64,000 bases of DNA, taken from Dasania marina DSM 21967. Its GTDB lineage: Bacteria; Pseudomonadota; Gammaproteobacteria; Pseudomonadales; Dasaniaceae. The stretch is from assembly GCF_000373485.1 (NCBI RefSeq), contig NZ_KB891575.1, positions 1 through 64,000 on the forward strand, given 5' to 3'. Numbering within the stretch: the stretch's first letter is position 1; each line of letters starts with the position of its first letter. Both the position numbers and the translations under genes were made by a program. Below the pieces are notes generated by a model. The model made no database searches, was not told the DNA's origin, and saw only the letters and a program-made list of their open reading frames with translations. Of this stretch, positions 61,530 to 64,000 are shown piece after piece.

Positions 61530-62669
61530 CTACCGGCTTGATCTATTCAAAAGAAGATTAGCCGCAAAAAATAACAATAAAGTAATAAAAAAGCTTAAAA
61601 TCCCCAGCCATAACACTTGATTATAGCCCTCTGATATTTGTATATACGCCCCAAGAGCAGGCCCGCAAGCCAAACCCCAACTAAGCGCAGCATTTCCCAT
61701 AATCATATAGCGACCCGAATGATCTACAGCAGCTATAGCGGCCAACATAATAGGTACCAACACACACCAGGCGAATAAAAATAGTGAGGCCGAAACTGTA
61801 AAAACAATATAAGTAACATTATCCAGTAATATTGCCACTGAAAATATAATGACTACGATTAACGTATATAAAATAGATATTTGGTATTTCTTGGTATCGA
61901 TTAACAGTACTAAAAATGCCCCTACCACAGCAACAACGTTAGCAATTGAAAACCCGCTACCCATAGCGTCAACCGATAAGCGGTGATAGTCACCCACTCT
62001 TTCGAAATAAGCCCAAACAGCGTTTAAACCTATATAAAATATAAATACACCCAGCACATAAAAAAGTGCTGTTAAGCTCCACTTCGAAGGGGTAGCTCTT
62101 GTCACACTATCGGCTTGCTCTTCCCCACCAGCATAGATAGTTTTTATAAAGGCTAGAGAGGTAAGACTCAGCACTGCAAACGCAAAAAAACAATCTTGCA
62201 GACTTAGTAAAGGAAGATATTTAAATCCAACAATACCGTAAACGAACTGTGCAATAAGCCAAAAACCGAACAACTGGCTGGGGTTGTCGGTTTTAGCAAT
62301 TGTCGACACCACACAGGCCGACACTGTTCCCGCAGCGAAACCCGCTAACAGCCTCACCGCCAGCAATGCAGTACTACTATCCAAATACATAGACAATATA
62401 TTACTTAGGATATAAAGCAGAGTCGCTATTACACTGGCAATACGCCAATTGAAGCTTGGCATCCACAAATAAGCTATCACTGAAGCCAAGGCGAAACCGG
62501 CCATGTCAGCAGCGACTATATAGCCCGCCATTTGGCTGCTAAAGCCCAAATCCTTAACTATGCCACCTAATATAATGGGTAAAAAAACGACCACTGAAAA
62601 AGGGATCGCCCCTATATAGCTAAAGGCAACTTTAAACCAAGCGTTACTTTTAATCGCTGCATCAGACAT
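61530..62669 (-). CDS. MFS transporter, 12-TM
   Basis: 379 residues with about 12 hydrophobic segments. FSYIGAIPFSVVVFLPIILGGIV-type first helix, RLLAGFAAGTVSACVVS in the fourth/fifth helix area, and a short cytoplasmic loop. Resembles YbfB/YjiJ-like or small-molecule uptake MFS proteins, without a precise subfamily. Same strand as, and 76-81 bases from, both neighbours, so it is likely the transporter for the compound deacetylated by the next gene. Confidence 0.8.
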   Translation of the reverse strand: MSDAAIKSNAWFKVAFSYIGAIPFSVVVFLPIILGGIVKDLGFSSQMAGYIVAADMAGFALASVIAYLWMPSFNWRIASVIATLLYILSNILSMYLDSSTALLAVRLLAGFAAGTVSACVVSTIAKTDNPSQLFGFWLIAQFVYGIVGFKYLPLLSLQDCFFAFAVLSLTSLAFIKTIYAGGEEQADSVTRATPSKWSLTALFYVLGVFIFYIGLNAVWAYFERVGDYHRLSVDAMGSGFSIANVVAVVGAFLVLLIDTKKYQISILYTLIVVIIFSVAILLDNVTYIVFTVSASLFLFAWCVLVPIMLAAIAAVDHSGRYMIMGNAALSWGLACGPALGAYIQISEGYNQVLWLGILSFFITLLLFFAANLLLNRSSR

Positions 62670-62750
62670 ATTGGCTCCAAGTGCAAAGTTATTATTGTTG
62701 TAGTTATATCAGTAGCTATCGACCTAGTTATCGATATAACTTTCAATAGG

Positions 62751-63854
62751 CTATTTTATATTTTTTATTAACGCTTTAGCCGCTTGAATAACCACATCTT
62801 CTTGCGGTTTTAAATCATGCCCTGCCATAGCCATTACGTCTTTACAAAAAGGGTCTACCACATCGGTACGATAGCCTGATAATTGTTCAATAACCGCCAA
62901 ACCATAAAACGGTACTGTCACCGCGTTATAGCCGCCTTCATGGCACATCACTAATCGGCCATTACAGAGCTCATCAGCCAAGGCCATAGTCTTTTGGGTA
63001 AGCGTGCGATAGGCCTCGCTGTGTAATAACATTCTGCCTAAGGGGTCGTGGGCACCGGCATCGTAGCCACAGGCAACAAAAATTATATCGGGTTTAAACT
63101 TTTGCAGTGCAGGAGTAACGACTTCATCAAAGGCTTGGTAATACGCACCTGAACCTGAGCCTGGGGGTAAAGGAATATTAATATTATAACCCTCACCTTC
63201 GCCCTCACCGACTTCACTGATATGACCAGAATCTATAGGAAAACAATTATCTTGATGTAGAGAGATGGTTAAGGCATCGCAACGATGCCAAAAAGCTGAC
63301 TGGGTACCATTACCATGATGTACATCCCAATCAATGTAAGCAACACGTTCTAGTCCATGTTTTTCCATAGCATGTAGGCCCGCTAATACGGCATTGGCAA
63401 AAAAACAAAAGCCCATGCCCTTGTCTGCTAAGGCATGATGGCCAGGTGGGCGTACTAAGGCATAAGCATTATCGACACGCCCTTCCATCACCGCATCAAC
63501 TGCTTCTAATACGCCGCCGGTAGATAATTTTGCAATATCATAGCTGCCATTGCCGAAGGGCGCGCCACCATAATCGCCACCACCCGTTTTGCTCTGCTCT
63601 TTGAAGCTATCTAAGTACTCTTGAGTATGCAGCCTTAGTAACTCTTCGTCCTGCGCCTCTCTAGCTTTAATATCCACCAACTTATCAACTAAACCGCTGG
63701 CAACAATTAAATTATGCATACGCCGCTTGGTTTCTGGATTTTCAGCATGCATATAGGGCTGCACTGGGTAGCCATAGGGCAGGTAAAGGCCGTGATTACC
63801 GGTATCGTGCCACATGCATAATTCGTGAAAAACATATCCTGTGCGCTTACTCAT
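62751..63854 (-). CDS. Class II histone-deacetylase-family amidohydrolase (acetylpolyamine-type)
   Basis: 367 residues. Zn-dependent deacetylase. VRPPGHHA (tandem His139-His140, proton shuttle), DWDVHHGNGT with Zn ligands Asp177 and His179, and GYDAGAHDPLG with the third Zn ligand Asp265. The transition-state Tyr is in HEGGYN. Bacterial members deacetylate acetylpolyamines or other small N-acyl amines rather than histones. Upstream end of an operon with an MFS transporter and Acs. I cannot tell polyamine from other acyl-amines by eye. Confidence 0.85.
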   Translation of the reverse strand: MSKRTGYVFHELCMWHDTGNHGLYLPYGYPVQPYMHAENPETKRRMHNLIVASGLVDKLVDIKAREAQDEELLRLHTQEYLDSFKEQSKTGGGDYGGAPFGNGSYDIAKLSTGGVLEAVDAVMEGRVDNAYALVRPPGHHALADKGMGFCFFANAVLAGLHAMEKHGLERVAYIDWDVHHGNGTQSAFWHRCDALTISLHQDNCFPIDSGHISEVGEGEGEGYNINIPLPPGSGSGAYYQAFDEVVTPALQKFKPDIIFVACGYDAGAHDPLGRMLLHSEAYRTLTQKTMALADELCNGRLVMCHEGGYNAVTVPFYGLAVIEQLSGYRTDVVDPFCKDVMAMAGHDLKPQEDVVIQAAKALIKNIK

Positions 63855-64000
63855 AACTTTACTCCACTACTTAGACACCACTAGCTGGACACTAGGCACA
63901 GTGCCATTTATTTTATAATTAATATCTCAGCTAAACTAAGATTGCGCTAGGCCTTGCGCTGTAACGCAGGCCTAGCTAGACAAACATTAAAAGTTGTAAT
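63855..64000. other. Region upstream of the amidohydrolase operon
   Basis: 146 bases to the window edge. A strong hairpin, GCTAGGCCT/AGGCCTAGC (63946-63976) with a smaller inner stem, lies near the end. It has no T-run and its gene context is outside the window. Confidence 0.5.

Overview
The window looks like a chromosomal stretch from an aerobic, probably marine gammaproteobacterium. A Cellvibrionales/Spongiibacteraceae-like host is my guess from the flavour of the proteins: Bfd/Bfr with all E. coli-type metal ligands, Rnk, TonB-dependent receptors, several Rieske oxygenases and many signalling proteins. No rRNA, tRNA or CRISPR array was seen. Base composition is moderate, except for a visibly A+T-richer two-gene cassette at 4.5-8.0 kb.

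Layout. 0-4.3 kb: the right end of an IS30-family element, a YbfB/YjiJ-type MFS transporter, a fragment of a REP-associated (RAYT) transposase, then a membrane diguanylate cyclase overlapping a periplasmic solute-binding protein. 4.3-8.3 kb: a secreted lipase-like hydrolase and a secreted partner, flanked by a direct ~210-bp duplication of the 3' end and terminator of the peroxiredoxin gene at 8.1-8.7 kb. 8.7-10.7 kb: iron genes (Fur box, bfd, bfr) and rnk. 10.8-32.7 kb: the metabolic core. It holds a class III aminotransferase, a glutamine amidotransferase, a Rieske oxygenase, an AraC regulator and a three-gene operon (two different PYROXD2/CrtI-like flavoproteins plus a GcvT-like folate protein). 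After a signalling interlude (a second solute-binding protein; an XRE-GAF-GAF-PAS-GGDEF-EAL protein) come a second Rieske oxygenase, an NTF2-AraC fusion regulator, a PuuA-like glutamine synthetase and a second copy of the flavoprotein/flavoprotein/GcvT operon in the opposite orientation. A BetI-like TetR regulator is divergent from that second operon.

33-42 kb: a MATE pump, a TPR-sulfotransferase, a beta-propeller-like protein, an Asp/Asn-hydroxylase-like 2OG oxygenase and a TonB-dependent receptor. 42-49.2 kb: a six-gene leftward operon (PuuC-like aldehyde dehydrogenase, APC permease, aspartase, RidA, DUF1028, ArgE-like M20 amidohydrolase). 49.7-59.3 kb: a flavin monooxygenase, a second TonB receptor, a rubredoxin-reductase fusion beside a third Rieske oxygenase, a LuxR regulator and a TIM-barrel isomerase-like protein. 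59.5-63.9 kb: a leftward operon of acetylpolyamine-amidohydrolase-like enzyme, MFS transporter and acetyl-CoA synthetase.

How it may work together (inference). Two Rieske oxygenases carry a Glu at the bridging position, as in quaternary-amine demethylases. They sit beside duplicated flavoprotein pairs coupled to GcvT-like folate proteins. Nearby are a gamma-glutamyl-amine-type ligase, PuuC-like dehydrogenase, amine/amino-acid permease, transaminase and acetyl-amide hydrolase plus Acs. I read this as a catabolic region for N-methylated and/or acylated amines, in which methyl groups are oxidised by PYROXD2-like flavoproteins and passed to tetrahydrofolate. This would be a counterpart of the dimethylglycine/sarcosine dehydrogenase system built on a different flavoprotein family. 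The substrate cannot be read from the sequence.
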